Positions 43,992 to 52,080 of a stretch of DNA of 64,000 nt are shown here, piece by piece; the first letter of the stretch is position 1; every line of letters begins with the position of its first letter. The DNA comes from an uncultured Mycoplasmatota bacterium (GTDB lineage Bacteria > Bacillota_I > Bacilli_A > RF39 > UBA660): NCBI GenBank assembly GCA_900542735.1, contig UQOS01000002.1:14033-78032 (forward strand), in the 5' to 3' direction. The translations under genes were made by a program, and so were the position numbers. The notes beneath the pieces are model-generated. The model had not been told where the DNA came from, did not search any database, and saw only the letters and a program-made list of their open reading frames with translations.

Positions 43992-44516
43992 TTAATGATT
44001 AAATTTTGTTTCAATTTCAGCTTTCAAACGCTTAAATGCAATTGGCATAGCATAATCATTTTCCAACTCATCAAAAGTAGCACATGAAAATTCAGTTAGC
44101 TAGTAACTACTTTTCAAAAATATAATATATGAAAAAATATTTGAAAATTGCCACATTCCAGAAAGTAATCTTTATTTATCTCTTTTTGAAATTGCTATTA
44201 AATCTTTATAGATAAATAATAAAGTTGTATAATTTTCCTTCGATTTTTCCTTTTTCGATAACTTAACTGATAGTGATAAGAAGGCCTTTTGACTATAGGC
44301 ATGACAATAACGTATCTAAATGGCAATTAGCAAAATTTTCAATTGTTGGAAATTTCTAAATAAACCTATTATAATATGTGATAACGGCTTCAATCCTAGT
44401 TTGTTAAGGGATAATTTCAGAATCCAAACATGATAGGAATTTTTATCTATTCTCCAAAGTAAAGCGCTTTTATTTTGGTAAAATAAATTCAATAATGGAA
44501 AAACAAAATCTTTCAT
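43992..44516 (-). pseudogene. mutY: Decayed mutY (adenine DNA glycosylase)
   Basis: On the minus strand several frames carry recognisable MutY pieces. Near 44460-44400: LLWRIDKNSYHVWI (MutY: LPWR...PYxVWVSEIMLQQT). In another frame around 44390-44320: QTRIEAVITYYNRFI, a stop, then KFPTIENFAN. Near 44240-44160: LLFIYKDLIAISKRDK, a stop, RLLSGMWQFSN, the NUDIX-like C-terminal domain. Finally ATFDELENDYAMPIAFKRLK to TAA at 43992. Several stops, at least one frameshift and a deletion removing the catalytic HhH and Fe-S regions make it non-functional. Another copy may exist elsewhere. Confidence 0.82.
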
Positions 44517-44631
44517 AATATTGCACTACAGAATTAAATTATACAAAAATGATAAAAAAATTAAGGAAATTTCAGATTTTTGAAGTAAAGTTTAATTTTT
44601 TATAAATAATATAATAGAGGGAGTGAATATT

Positions 44632-45369
44632 ATGACAAAAATAAGTATATTTCAAGAATTAAAAAATAAAGCCATTACTAATAAATGGATTGAAGGAAAA
44701 AGTAAAGGATTTGGTGATGCTGGTATTACACTGGAAGCAATCCTAGGAAAAGAAAGAGAAAATTTTGAATTACCAGATTATCAAGGAATAGAAATAAAGA
44801 CAAAATATTCCACAAAAGAAAGCTATATTACTTTATTTACTGCAGTACCAGATAGTTATTTATTTGAAATTAAAAGAATTGTTCGTGAATATGGATATCC
44901 AGATAGTAATTATCCAGAATTCAAGGTCTTTAATTTATCACTATATGGAAATAGAAAGAAAAAACTTAATAATAATTATTTTTCTATATATGTAGATAGA
45001 AAAAATGAGAAAGTTGTATTAAGAGTTTATGATTTAAAACACAATATCATAGATGAACTAACAACATGGTCTTTTGAAATGTTAAAAGAAAAATTAGAAA
45101 GAAAGTTAAAGTATTTAGCTATTATATATGCTGTTAGAAGATTGGAACATAACATTTCATATTATAAGTATACTAAAATCAACTGCTATGAATTAAAAGA
45201 CTTTGAACAATTCTTGCTACTCTTAGAAAATGGAATGATCCGTATTACATTTCGTATCGGAATATATAAGTCAGGCAAACGATTTGGGCAAATATATGAT
45301 CATGGAACTAGCTTTTCGATAGATGAATGTGATATAAATAGACTTTTTGATAAAATAAAAATTGATTAG
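44632..45369 (+). CDS. Orphan MvaI/BcnI-like restriction endonuclease
   Basis: About 245 aa. The N-terminal half has DAGITLEAILGKERENF, then PDYQGIEIKTKY: E35, D49, E54 and K56 fit the PD-(D/E)xK site of the MvaI/BcnI family (GxTLExLLG, then pD...ELKt). SYITLFTAVPDS and a REYGYPD segment also match that family. MvaI/BcnI enzymes cut CC(W/S)GG-type sites as monomers; MutH-type nicking enzymes share the fold, so specificity is not certain. No methyltransferase lies beside it, which is unusual for a restriction gene. The start is the ATG at 44632 after GAGGG; a GTG at 44623 sits on the ribosome site. Confidence 0.75.
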   Translation: MTKISIFQELKNKAITNKWIEGKSKGFGDAGITLEAILGKERENFELPDYQGIEIKTKYSTKESYITLFTAVPDSYLFEIKRIVREYGYPDSNYPEFKVFNLSLYGNRKKKLNNNYFSIYVDRKNEKVVLRVYDLKHNIIDELTTWSFEMLKEKLERKLKYLAIIYAVRRLEHNISYYKYTKINCYELKDFEQFLLLLENGMIRITFRIGIYKSGKRFGQIYDHGTSFSIDECDINRLFDKIKID

Positions 45370-45399
45370 AGAACCGGTTATAGTTAAAGACCAAGGGGT

Positions 45400-45430
45400 A
45401 AAAAAAAAGCCTTATAAATAAGACTTTTTA
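45400..45430. terminator. Terminator of the 12-tRNA operon, also facing the nuclease gene
   Basis: AAGTCTTAT/ATAAGGCTT nine-pair stem; T8-9 on the minus strand after tRNA-Pro, T5 on the plus strand after the nuclease gene. Confidence 0.8.
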
Positions 45431-45438
45431 TAACCTAA

Positions 45439-45515
45439 TGGTCGGGAAGACAGGATTTGAACCTGCAACCCCTTGGTCCCAAACCAAGTGCTCTACCAAG
45501 TTGAGCCACTTCCCG
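45439..45515 (-). tRNA. tRNA-Pro(TGG)
   Basis: 77 nt with CCA; anticodon loop TTTGGGA between CTTGG/CCAAG. Last gene of the operon. Confidence 0.94.
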
Positions 45516-45518
45516 ATA

Positions 45519-45595
45519 TGGTGCGCTCGAAGGGATTCGAACCCCTGACCTTTTGGTTCGTAGCCAAACACTCTATCCAGCTGAGCTACGAGCGC
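45519..45595 (-). tRNA. tRNA-Arg(ACG)
   Basis: 77 nt with CCA; acceptor GCGCTCG/CGAGCGC, loop CTACGAA giving ACG (wobble inosine expected). Confidence 0.94.
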
Positions 45596-45627
45596 ATGAC
45601 CCATTTAACCGGTCAAATATTAAAAAT

Positions 45628-45703
<76 letters not shown>

Positions 45704-45708
45704 AAATA

Positions 45709-45785
45709 TGGCGGTCTCAACGGGACTCGGACCCGCGATCTTCTGCGTGACAGGCAGACGTGTTAACCAGCTGCACCATGAGACC
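45709..45785 (-). tRNA. tRNA-Asp(GTC)
   Basis: 77 nt with CCA; acceptor GGTCTCA/TGAGACC, loop CTGTCAC giving GTC. Confidence 0.94.
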
Positions 45786-45789
45786 AATA

Positions 45790-45866
<77 letters not shown>

Positions 45867-45872
45867 ATATTG

Positions 45873-45965
45873 TGGCGGAGGAAAAGGGATTCGAACCCCT
45901 GCGCCGCTTGCACGACCTCCCGGTTTTCAAGACCGGTCCCTTCAACCAGACTTGGGTATTCCTCC
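45873..45965 (-). tRNA. tRNA-Ser(TGA)
   Basis: 93 nt with CCA and a long variable arm; loop CTTGAAA giving TGA. Confidence 0.94.
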
Positions 45966-45967
45966 GT

Positions 45968-46056
45968 TGGTGCCTAAGGTCGGACTTGAACCGACACGAG
46001 TGTTGAAGCTCGCAGGATTTTAAGTCCTGTGCGTCTACCTATTCCGCCACTCAGGC
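45968..46056 (-). tRNA. tRNA-Leu(TAA)
   Basis: 89 nt with CCA and a long variable arm; loop CTTAAAA giving TAA. Two bases separate it from tRNA-Ser. Confidence 0.94.
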
Positions 46057-46062
46057 ACATAA

Positions 46063-46138
46063 TGGTGTCCCGTTGGAGATTCGAACTCCAGACCCTCTGA
46101 TTAAAAGTCAGATGCTCTACCGGCTGAGCTAACGGAAC
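46063..46138 (-). tRNA. tRNA-Lys(TTT)
   Basis: 76 nt with CCA; CTGA/TCAG stem with loop CTTTTAA giving TTT. Confidence 0.94.
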
Positions 46139-46157
46139 AAATAATAACTAATATAAA

Positions 46158-46232
46158 TGGCTGCCTCGGCTAGATTCGAACTAGCGCATGTCAGAGTCAA
46201 AGTCTGATGCCTTACCACTTGGCTACGAGGCA
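46158..46232 (-). tRNA. tRNA-Gln(TTG)
   Basis: 75 nt with CCA; acceptor TGCCTCG/CGAGGCA, loop CTTTGAC giving TTG. Confidence 0.94.
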
Positions 46233-46238
46233 ATTTAG

Positions 46239-46322
46239 TGGTGGAGAGAGATGGATTCGAACCATCGAACCGTTAGGAACAGATTTACAGTCTGCCGCGT
46301 TTAGCCACTTCGCTACCTCTCC
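46239..46322 (-). tRNA. tRNA-Tyr(GTA)
   Basis: 84 nt with CCA and extended variable arm; loop CTGTAAA giving GTA. Confidence 0.94.
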
Positions 46323-46329
46323 AAAATAA

Positions 46330-46405
46330 TGGTGCCGAAAACAGGAATCGAACCCGTAACCTATTGATTACAAATCAATTGCTCTACCAATTGAGCTATT
46401 TCGGC
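46330..46405 (-). tRNA. tRNA-Thr(TGT)
   Basis: 76 nt with CCA; acceptor GCCGAAA/TTTCGGC, loop TTTGTAA giving TGT. Confidence 0.94.
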
Positions 46406-46412
46406 ACATAAA

Positions 46413-46489
46413 TGGTGGGCGATATAGGACTCGAACCTATGACCCCCTGCTTGTAAGGCAGGTGCTCTAACCAACTGAGCTAATCGCCC
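46413..46489 (-). tRNA. tRNA-Val(TAC)
   Basis: 77 nt with CCA; acceptor GGGCGAT/ATCGCCC, loop CTTACAA giving TAC. First gene of the operon. Confidence 0.94.
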
Positions 46490-46530
46490 GAAATATAATT
46501 GCCAACGAACATAACGACTTGACAGTATCA

Positions 46531-46559
46531 AATATATCATTTTGAAATATATTTGTCAA
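46531..46559 (-). promoter_or_regulatory. Near-consensus sigma-A promoter of the tRNA operon
   Basis: Minus strand TTGACA (46554-46559), exactly 17 bases, TATATT (46531-46536), about 40 bases before tRNA-Val. Strong promoter expected for a 12-tRNA transcript. Confidence 0.85.
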
Positions 46560-46662
46560 TACAAATAATTGCTTTTTTTTATTTTTTTATAAATTTTAAA
46601 ATTAAAGTGGGCAAACAAGCCCAAAAATTAGAATATTCAATATATTTAAAGTAACTAGATTA

Positions 46663-47031
46663 CTAAAATTTTTCACTCTTTGCATTAATTTCATCTAACT
46701 TGTCAGAAATCCACCCAGATAAATTTTCTTCTAATGGGTCAAATCCTCTAGAAACTTCTTTTAATTTCTTTCTAGGATATTTATTTATTTTATAATTTAA
46801 ATTTTTAATACTAAGTTTCACATGATATGTTTCAGAATCAACTTCTACAATTCTGGCATGTATAGTATCACCAATATCAACATAATCTCCTGTATTTTTA
46901 ACAAAGCCATCAGATATTTCGGAAATATGTATTAATCCACTATAAAACTCATCTAAGCTTACAAATATTCCATATTTTTCAATACCAGTAACTTGCCCAG
47001 TTACAATTTTACCTTTTTCGTATTTTAACAT
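46663..47031 (-). CDS. S1-domain RNA-binding protein, YugI/CvfD (GSP13) type
   Basis: 122 aa. A single S1 OB-fold domain (about 1-75: GKIVTGQVTGIEKYGIFVSL, SGLIHISEIS, VGDTIHARIVEVD-like) followed by a basic-acidic tail. Matches the short single-S1 proteins YugI/CvfD of Bacilli that associate with ribosomes. The start is the ATG at 47029-47031 with GAGGTG just upstream, not the in-frame ATG at 47043. It is divergent from the NifU-like gene. Confidence 0.85.
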   Translation of the reverse strand: MLKYEKGKIVTGQVTGIEKYGIFVSLDEFYSGLIHISEISDGFVKNTGDYVDIGDTIHARIVEVDSETYHVKLSIKNLNYKINKYPRKKLKEVSRGFDPLEENLSGWISDKLDEINAKSEKF

Positions 47032-47060
47032 AAAGCACCTCATTTATATAACTATGCTAT

Positions 47061-47089
47061 ATTATAACAAAATTAATTTTTTTATTCAA
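47061..47089 (-). promoter_or_regulatory. Promoter of the S1-domain gene, with shared palindrome
   Basis: Minus strand TTGAAT (47084-47089), 17 bases, TATAAT (47061-47066). A 16-base palindrome TTCAACTTATGTTGAA (47085-47100) overlaps this -35 and that of the divergent NifU-like promoter. Confidence 0.75.
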
Positions 47090-47095
47090 CTTATG

Positions 47096-47124
47096 TTGAA
47101 ATAAAATTAAAATAATCTTATAAT
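47096..47124 (+). promoter_or_regulatory. Promoter of the NifU-like gene
   Basis: TTGAAA (47096-47101), 17 bases, TATAAT (47119-47124); the ATG follows after about 16 bases, so the leader is very short. Confidence 0.75.
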
Positions 47125-47139
47125 GTTTTTGGTGATATT

Positions 47140-47382
47140 ATGAAAGAAACAGAAAAAAAAATTATTGAAATCATAGATAAAATAAGACCTTTTCTAATTA
47201 GTGATGGTGGAAATATTGAATATATAAAATATGAAGACGGCATTGTATATGTAAAAATGATTGGACATTGTCAAGATTGCCCAATGATTGATTTAACATT
47301 AAAAGACAGTATAGAAATGGCAATTACTAGTGAAATTCCTGAGGTAATTGAAGTAAGAAACATAAACGACAGTGAAATATAG
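47140..47382 (+). CDS. NifU-like C-terminal domain Fe-S protein (YutI type)
   Basis: 80 aa, a stand-alone NifU C-terminal (Nfu) domain: helix, DGGNIEYIKYEDGIVYVKM, then C44-Q-D-C47-P, the cluster-binding CxxC. It carries and transfers Fe-S clusters. B. subtilis has the same small form (YutI), also next to yutH, so the neighbourhood is conserved. GGTGAT precedes the ATG. Confidence 0.9.
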   Translation: MKETEKKIIEIIDKIRPFLISDGGNIEYIKYEDGIVYVKMIGHCQDCPMIDLTLKDSIEMAITSEIPEVIEVRNINDSEI

Positions 47383-47396
47383 TTTATGTTTCTTTT
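47357..47396. terminator. Terminator embedded in the convergent ends of two genes
   Basis: GAAACATAAAC/GTTTATGTTTC eleven-pair stem followed by TTTTATT; it covers the last codons of the NifU-like gene and of the YutH-like gene. Confidence 0.75.
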
Positions 47397-48298
47397 ATTA
47401 TCCAAGATAACATAGGAATATCATATTTATTCATGAAAAAAGTGCCAATTTCTCTAATAAAATTTTCAAATTCCTCTGCTCTGCTTTCTAAAAGCAAAAC
47501 ATTAATATCAGAACTATGAAGTATCATATTTTCTAAATCATCGAAGAAAAAACTTGGAAAAAGAATTCTAGCAAAAATCATTCTAATACCATATCTAGAA
47601 AAATAATTTCTGTCTAAATACTGACTTAAAATATCTAAGTCCCAAACTCTGTGCAAAAACATTGATTTAATATACTCACTAATATCTCTACTACTATGAT
47701 CAATAATAATATTCACAGGATTATAATAATCATACAACTCATAATCAATAGTAATTCGACTATGAGAAATCACAACCCTGTCACTATCTTCCTGTTCTTC
47801 TTCCTGAATAGTCTGTTTTAAATACAATAAGGCATTCTCAGCAATACCAATAAAATAATGAAATATTGGGTATATTTTTTTATAACTCTCCTTCTTTGAA
47901 AACAGTATTCTTTCAAAATAATCAATTTTATTTTCCCATAATCTCGTCCATGGGAAACGATTTAAATTTGAAATTTTGCCATGTACATCAATAAAATAAT
48001 CATTTTTAATATCAAAAATACTAATTTTACTATTAATCATATTGTTTAACTTTAACAATAAATATGGCTTATTTTCAATTAATGTAATATAGTTATTATC
48101 TTTATTTAAAACAAATGAAAAAAAATAATAATATTGATTTAACTGATAATTAATTTCATTACAGTAGGAAATTATAGTAGGATTTTCACAGGTCTGAAGC
48201 ATATATTTTTCATTACCAATTTGAAAAAAATACTTGTTATTACTGAAATATATATTGTTAATATAAAATCCGTAATAATAATTAATAAAATTTTTCAT
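47384..48298 (-). CDS. YutH/CotS-family spore coat protein
   Basis: 304 aa with the kinase-like (aminoglycoside-phosphotransferase-type) fold of CotS/CotI/YutH. Recognisable blocks: a tyrosine-rich N-lobe, VHGKISNLNRFPWTRLWENK in the middle, and VISHSRITIDYELYDYYNPV in the catalytic-loop region, where the usual HxDxxxxN pattern is degraded, as in YutH. Likely a non-enzymatic coat protein made during sporulation. The yutI-yutH pairing seen in Bacillus supports the assignment. The start ATG follows AGGTAG. Confidence 0.78.
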   Translation of the reverse strand: MKNFINYYYGFYINNIYFSNNKYFFQIGNEKYMLQTCENPTIISYCNEINYQLNQYYYFFSFVLNKDNNYITLIENKPYLLLKLNNMINSKISIFDIKNDYFIDVHGKISNLNRFPWTRLWENKIDYFERILFSKKESYKKIYPIFHYFIGIAENALLYLKQTIQEEEQEDSDRVVISHSRITIDYELYDYYNPVNIIIDHSSRDISEYIKSMFLHRVWDLDILSQYLDRNYFSRYGIRMIFARILFPSFFFDDLENMILHSSDINVLLLESRAEEFENFIREIGTFFMNKYDIPMLSWIIKET

Positions 48299-48322
48299 AT
48301 TATCTACCTATAATAAAATATG

Positions 48323-48352
48323 AAAAAAGCACTAAAAATATTAGTGCTTTTT
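48323..48352 (-). terminator. Terminator of the coiled-coil/DUF1292 operon
   Basis: AAAAAGCACTA/TAGTGCTTTTT stem with T-runs on both strands. Confidence 0.8.
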
Positions 48353-48375
48353 GATTTAAATATCAATAATATAAA

Positions 48376-49419
48376 CTACGCAATCCTTTTAACTTTTTCC
48401 TCTTCATTTGAAATTTCTGAAACTGCAGCATTACCAGAAGCATTAGTATTTTGTAAAGCATCTAAAATTGCTTGCTTTCTAGCAATACTTTCGTTAAAGT
48501 TCGTAATATTACTACGACTACTATCCATTTTAGCTTGGAATTGTAAAATTTTATTTTCATTTTCCTGGCGTCTAATATTAGCAGATTTAATAGTATCTTC
48601 ATAATCTTTACGAGCATTAACTAATGTATTAGATTGACTTTCATAAGCTGCAACTAATAACTTGTCTAATTCCAAATCTCTTTTTTTGGCTTCTGCCTCT
48701 TGTTTTTCAAGTTCACTAGCTTCTACACTAATCTTATTTAAATTTAAATCAGATGCATCAGCTTCTTCTTGTGCTAATCTTGCCTGCTCTTTAATATTTT
48801 TAATTGATTCTGTCTCATTACCTAATTTAGCAATATAATCATCAATATTAATAATAGTTTTTTCTTCTACAGAAACATTGGAATCAGTAGAAGGTAAGCT
48901 ATTATTAGTATCACTAACATTTTCAGAAACAATATTATCATGATTAACTACTGTTTCATTAACAGTGGTATCTGGATGTTCACTAACAATTGTAGATTGT
49001 TCTTGTGTTTTTTCTTTTTCTATTGCTTCCATTACTAAAGCAGTTGCATGATTTTGAATATTCTTTTCTTTATCTTCTTTTACATTAATTGGTTTAGCAC
49101 TTCCTGAAACCATTTCCAGCTTCATACTTGGAAATGGAATAATTTTATTTTTAACTGAAGTTAAAACACTACTCTTTTCCTCATTGCCTTCTACTTTTGT
49201 AGCAGTTGAAAAAGAAACAATACTATCTTCTTTCTCTTTTACAATTTCTTTATCATTATCTTTCAATTGCTTTCTTGAAAAATGAGGAACATTTTTAATA
49301 TGTTTCTTTGAATTAGCAAGACTCATACTTCTAAGTTTTATTTTTGAACTAGGCATCTGTGGCTCATTATCTATTACAGTATTCATTTCATCTTGTGTAA
49401 TATTTAGTACATTTTCCAT
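48376..49419 (-). CDS. Coiled-coil hypothetical protein
   Basis: 347 aa, cytoplasmic. An N-terminal 190 residues is polar and probably disordered; residues about 195-325 form a long coiled coil (RLAQEEADASDLNLNKI ... ASELEKQEAEAKKRDLELDK ... RKDYEDTIKSANIRRQENEN). Not recognised. It follows the DUF1292 gene by 12 bases and ends at a strong terminator. Confidence 0.75.
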   Translation of the reverse strand: MENVLNITQDEMNTVIDNEPQMPSSKIKLRSMSLANSKKHIKNVPHFSRKQLKDNDKEIVKEKEDSIVSFSTATKVEGNEEKSSVLTSVKNKIIPFPSMKLEMVSGSAKPINVKEDKEKNIQNHATALVMEAIEKEKTQEQSTIVSEHPDTTVNETVVNHDNIVSENVSDTNNSLPSTDSNVSVEEKTIINIDDYIAKLGNETESIKNIKEQARLAQEEADASDLNLNKISVEASELEKQEAEAKKRDLELDKLLVAAYESQSNTLVNARKDYEDTIKSANIRRQENENKILQFQAKMDSSRSNITNFNESIARKQAILDALQNTNASGNAAVSEISNEEEKVKRIA

Positions 49420-49431
49420 TTTATCACCCTT

Positions 49432-49710
49432 CTAGTCATTTTTTGATAATTCTCTTAAAACATCTTTAATCTTTGACCATTCCTCATCACTTTCTATTGC
49501 GCCCATTTTAGGAATTTCACCACTTCTATCCACACTAGAAATATAAACAGTCACATTACCATTTTCATCTTTTTCATTTCTTGTATAAACTACGTATTCT
49601 TTTTTGGTATCATTAAATGTAAAACAAATTAATAATTCTACTTCTTCTTTTGTTCCATCTTCTTTAATAATAGAAAGAACTTTTTTTTCTTCTTTATCTT
49701 TATTTGCCAT
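49432..49710 (-). CDS. DUF1292-family protein
   Basis: 92 aa, acidic. Matches DUF1292 (YrzB-like): EDGTKEEVELLICFTFNDTK, KEYVVYT, VTVYISSV and a closing EWSKIKDVLREL. Common in Bacilli near yrrL/udk genes; function unknown. GGGAGG precedes the ATG. First gene of a two-gene operon. Confidence 0.85.
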   Translation of the reverse strand: MANKDKEEKKVLSIIKEDGTKEEVELLICFTFNDTKKEYVVYTRNEKDENGNVTVYISSVDRSGEIPKMGAIESDEEWSKIKDVLRELSKND

Positions 49711-49785
49711 AACTTATCCTCCCTTTATTATCTAAGCTAATTGTAGCACATATTTCCCAATAAATTCAAGTGTTTTAGTGTTTTT

Positions 49786-50061
49786 TTATAACTTTTTTAT
49801 TACATAATAACCACAATTATAACTACAATACTCTTTCAAATATTCATGAACTTTCTCATAATCATTGTATTCCTGCAATTCCTTATTATTTTTGTTATAA
49901 AAACCTTTTAATCTTAACTTACCATATGAATAATCTCCTAGAACATAATCAAAGGTTTCAAAATAATCCGTAAATTTATCAGTTAACTCTTCTAAATTAA
50001 AAACATTTTTATAATTTTCTATTACTTCATAATGACAATCATTTAAAACTATATTCTTCAT
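49786..50061 (-). CDS. YutD-like protein
   Basis: 91 aa. FNLEELTDKFTDYFETFDYV, GDYSYGKLRLKGFY and a C-terminal EYCSYNCGYYVIKKL match the YutD family (DUF1027), small proteins of unknown function in Bacilli. In B. subtilis yutD, yutH and yutI lie together, as here. Single gene. Confidence 0.85.
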   Translation of the reverse strand: MKNIVLNDCHYEVIENYKNVFNLEELTDKFTDYFETFDYVLGDYSYGKLRLKGFYNKNNKELQEYNDYEKVHEYLKEYCSYNCGYYVIKKL

Positions 50062-50132
50062 GTATCCTTTTCTCCAATCTTGCTTTGATAATAGCAGTGT
50101 ACCAAATTTCTAACGAAAAGTCATCAAAATCA

Positions 50133-50268
50133 CAAATAAAAGACACATGATATGTTAATATAGCCTATGGATCAAAAGAAACTATAAATTCATGTGTCAT
50201 ATATATTATACACTTATTTTAAATAATTTAAACAAAAAATTGTTTCTTTTTTAAACAAAAAATTGTTT
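50133..50268 (-). terminator. Long-range hairpin and two tandem AT-rich hairpins downstream of yunB
   Basis: GACACATGA/TCATGTGTC (50142-50150 with 50190-50198) enclose 39 bases that can form an inner TATAG/CTATA stem, followed by a T-rich tail on the minus strand. To the right, AAACAAAAAATTGTTT occurs twice with a 23-base period (50230 and 50253). Probably terminators of yunB; a small structured RNA is possible. Confidence 0.4.
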
Positions 50269-50308
50269 TTTTTGATTAGAAAGAGGGAATAAATATAAAA
50301 ATATGTCA

Positions 50309-51073
50309 TTACTTATCTAAAGGAATCGAGTAAAGAGAAGAATCTTTCACTAAACCACTTCCATAATAATTTGGTACAGTTCCTTGTATCATTTTAATTG
50401 CAAGAGGTATATCACAGTTCAAAACCATCTTGTCAGTTAAAAAAGGAAGAATAATTTGTGCTGTCATCTCTAGTTTTACTCCAATTTTAACTAAAGCATT
50501 ATTAATTCCATAAGGGGTAATTTCAGTAGTAATGTTACTATTCACATCTCCAACATAATGTAGGCGAATTGGAATTTCAGGACCTATATTTGCTAACAAG
50601 GAATTTTTAGTGATAACGCCAATAGGAATTTTAGCAATTATTCCTTTCTTCAAATCATTAATTCTATCTTCAGGTAAATCCATATCATAAATTCCTATAT
50701 TATCTAAGTTACCCTCCTCTAATAACTTTAAATTATTCTGAACAACACTAGTAGCAATATTTAAGACTTGGTTAACAATAATAGGATTAAAGTCAATTGT
50801 TTGAATTTGACCGTTATTATCTATAATGGTATCGAATAAATTATCAGTATTAATTTTGTCTTCTAGCACCTGAGCAATTGCCTTATTTATAACGATTGTA
50901 GAAAACTTGCCTATTTCAAGTTCAGCTGTTTCAACCAAAATAGGAGTAAATCGTTTGTTAATATAATTTAAAGATAGAATAACACCCAAAGCACTAAATA
51001 ACATGGTCACAAATAAAAACTTTTTCTTACTAATCTTTCTTCTTTTTTTCTTTAAATGAATCCTCTGTTTCAT
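50309..51073 (-). CDS. yunB: Sporulation protein YunB
   Basis: 254 aa. A basic N-terminus (KKKRRKISKKKF) and one membrane helix, then the YunB domain: INKAIAQVLE, an IQTIDFNPIIVNQVLN segment, IPIGVITKNSLLANIGPEIP and the RLHYVGDVNSNITTEITPYG block. YunB is a sporulation protein made in the mother cell and membrane-associated. This is one of the strongest signs that the organism forms spores. The start ATG has a weak ribosome site (GGTATG). Confidence 0.9.
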   Translation of the reverse strand: MKQRIHLKKKRRKISKKKFLFVTMLFSALGVILSLNYINKRFTPILVETAELEIGKFSTIVINKAIAQVLEDKINTDNLFDTIIDNNGQIQTIDFNPIIVNQVLNIATSVVQNNLKLLEEGNLDNIGIYDMDLPEDRINDLKKGIIAKIPIGVITKNSLLANIGPEIPIRLHYVGDVNSNITTEITPYGINNALVKIGVKLEMTAQIILPFLTDKMVLNCDIPLAIKMIQGTVPNYYGSGLVKDSSLYSIPLDK

Positions 51074-51284
51074 ACCTACCTTCTCCTACATTAATCTTAT
51101 GTAATAGAAAAAAAAGTAGAAAACATAAACAATTCCTAAAAAATAGTACCACTAAATAATGTTTCAAAAAAAAAGCACCTAGAAATTAACTAAATTCTAT
51201 TTGCCACTATACAAAAAATGAAATTTATATTAAACCATTAGTGCCTTAGATTTGTCTTTTAACAACTTCCTATATTCTTTCTTT

Positions 51285-51683
51285 TTAAAAGGAAAAGAAA
51301 TTTCTAACAATTCCATACATTAAACAAAAAATTAGAAAAAATATAGTTAAATTTCTAGGATAAATGCTAGAAAAAGAAACAAATTTTCTATGTTGAAAAA
51401 AAGAATATGCATTATAAAATGCGTAAATACTAAAAATGGGAATTAAAAAAATTATCAGAAAATTATAATAAATTGCTTGCAAAAAATTACCATTAGAAAT
51501 AGCAATAAATGCCCTAGTCATTCCACATCCGGGACACAATAGCCCAGTAAATTCATGAAATACACAAGGAATATGAATGTATTTACCGAAACACCAAACA
51601 AATAGCCAGCCTAAAAATAAAAGAAGAAAAAAGAAAAAAATAGCTAATACCTTTTTAATCATACTTTTCATCATTGCATTCAT
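51285..51683 (-). CDS. DUF2752 membrane protein
   Basis: 132 aa with three membrane helices. The CPGCGMTRAFIAISNGNFLQAI motif, spanning two short helices, is diagnostic of DUF2752. Function unknown. The start lies 16 bases after the DUF4234 stop, so the two form an operon. The ATG has no clear ribosome site; MMKSM internal starts are possible. Confidence 0.85.
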   Translation of the reverse strand: MNAMMKSMIKKVLAIFFFFLLLFLGWLFVWCFGKYIHIPCVFHEFTGLLCPGCGMTRAFIAISNGNFLQAIYYNFLIIFLIPIFSIYAFYNAYSFFQHRKFVSFSSIYPRNLTIFFLIFCLMYGIVRNFFSF

Positions 51684-51698
51684 AAATAATACTTAAAG

Positions 51699-52064
51699 CT
51701 ACTTTGAATAGTCAAAATCTGCAAGTCTATTAAGTTCACTTTGAATTAAAATATAACTAATAAAATCAAATTTTAATAAAGAAAGAATTAAATAAACTGC
51801 TGAATTATCAGTAGCTGGTAAATTGCGTTTTTGCTGAGCTATAAATATTCTCTTACCCATTTGGTAATTCCAGTACCAAGTATAAAAACCACAAGTAATA
51901 AGAGAAAGCAAAAAGCTAGTAACACCATCCATAGAATCGTCCCCACTTGCTTTAGAACAGTCATCAGTAATTCTTATAAACCAAAAAATAGTATAAATAC
52001 CACAAGTGATAATAGAAAGTAATACACAGGTAACAATATCTTTTTTCTGTACTCTAGAAATCAT
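51699..52064 (-). CDS. DUF4234 membrane protein
   Basis: 121 aa. Two membrane segments each with an ITCGIYTxFW or ITCGFYTWYW motif and a polar stretch CSKASGDDSMDG, the DUF4234 pattern. Often found beside DUF2752 genes. The start is the ATG at 52062-52064 after AGGAGG; the longer open frame upstream is not used. Confidence 0.85.
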   Translation of the reverse strand: MISRVQKKDIVTCVLLSIITCGIYTIFWFIRITDDCSKASGDDSMDGVTSFLLSLITCGFYTWYWNYQMGKRIFIAQQKRNLPATDNSAVYLILSLLKFDFISYILIQSELNRLADFDYSK

Positions 52065-52080
52065 AAAAAACCTCCTAAAA

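Noticed and set aside
44316..44516. A 66-aa membrane-like gene
   Set aside because: It is the first part of the decayed mutY, matching LPWR...YHVW of MutY.
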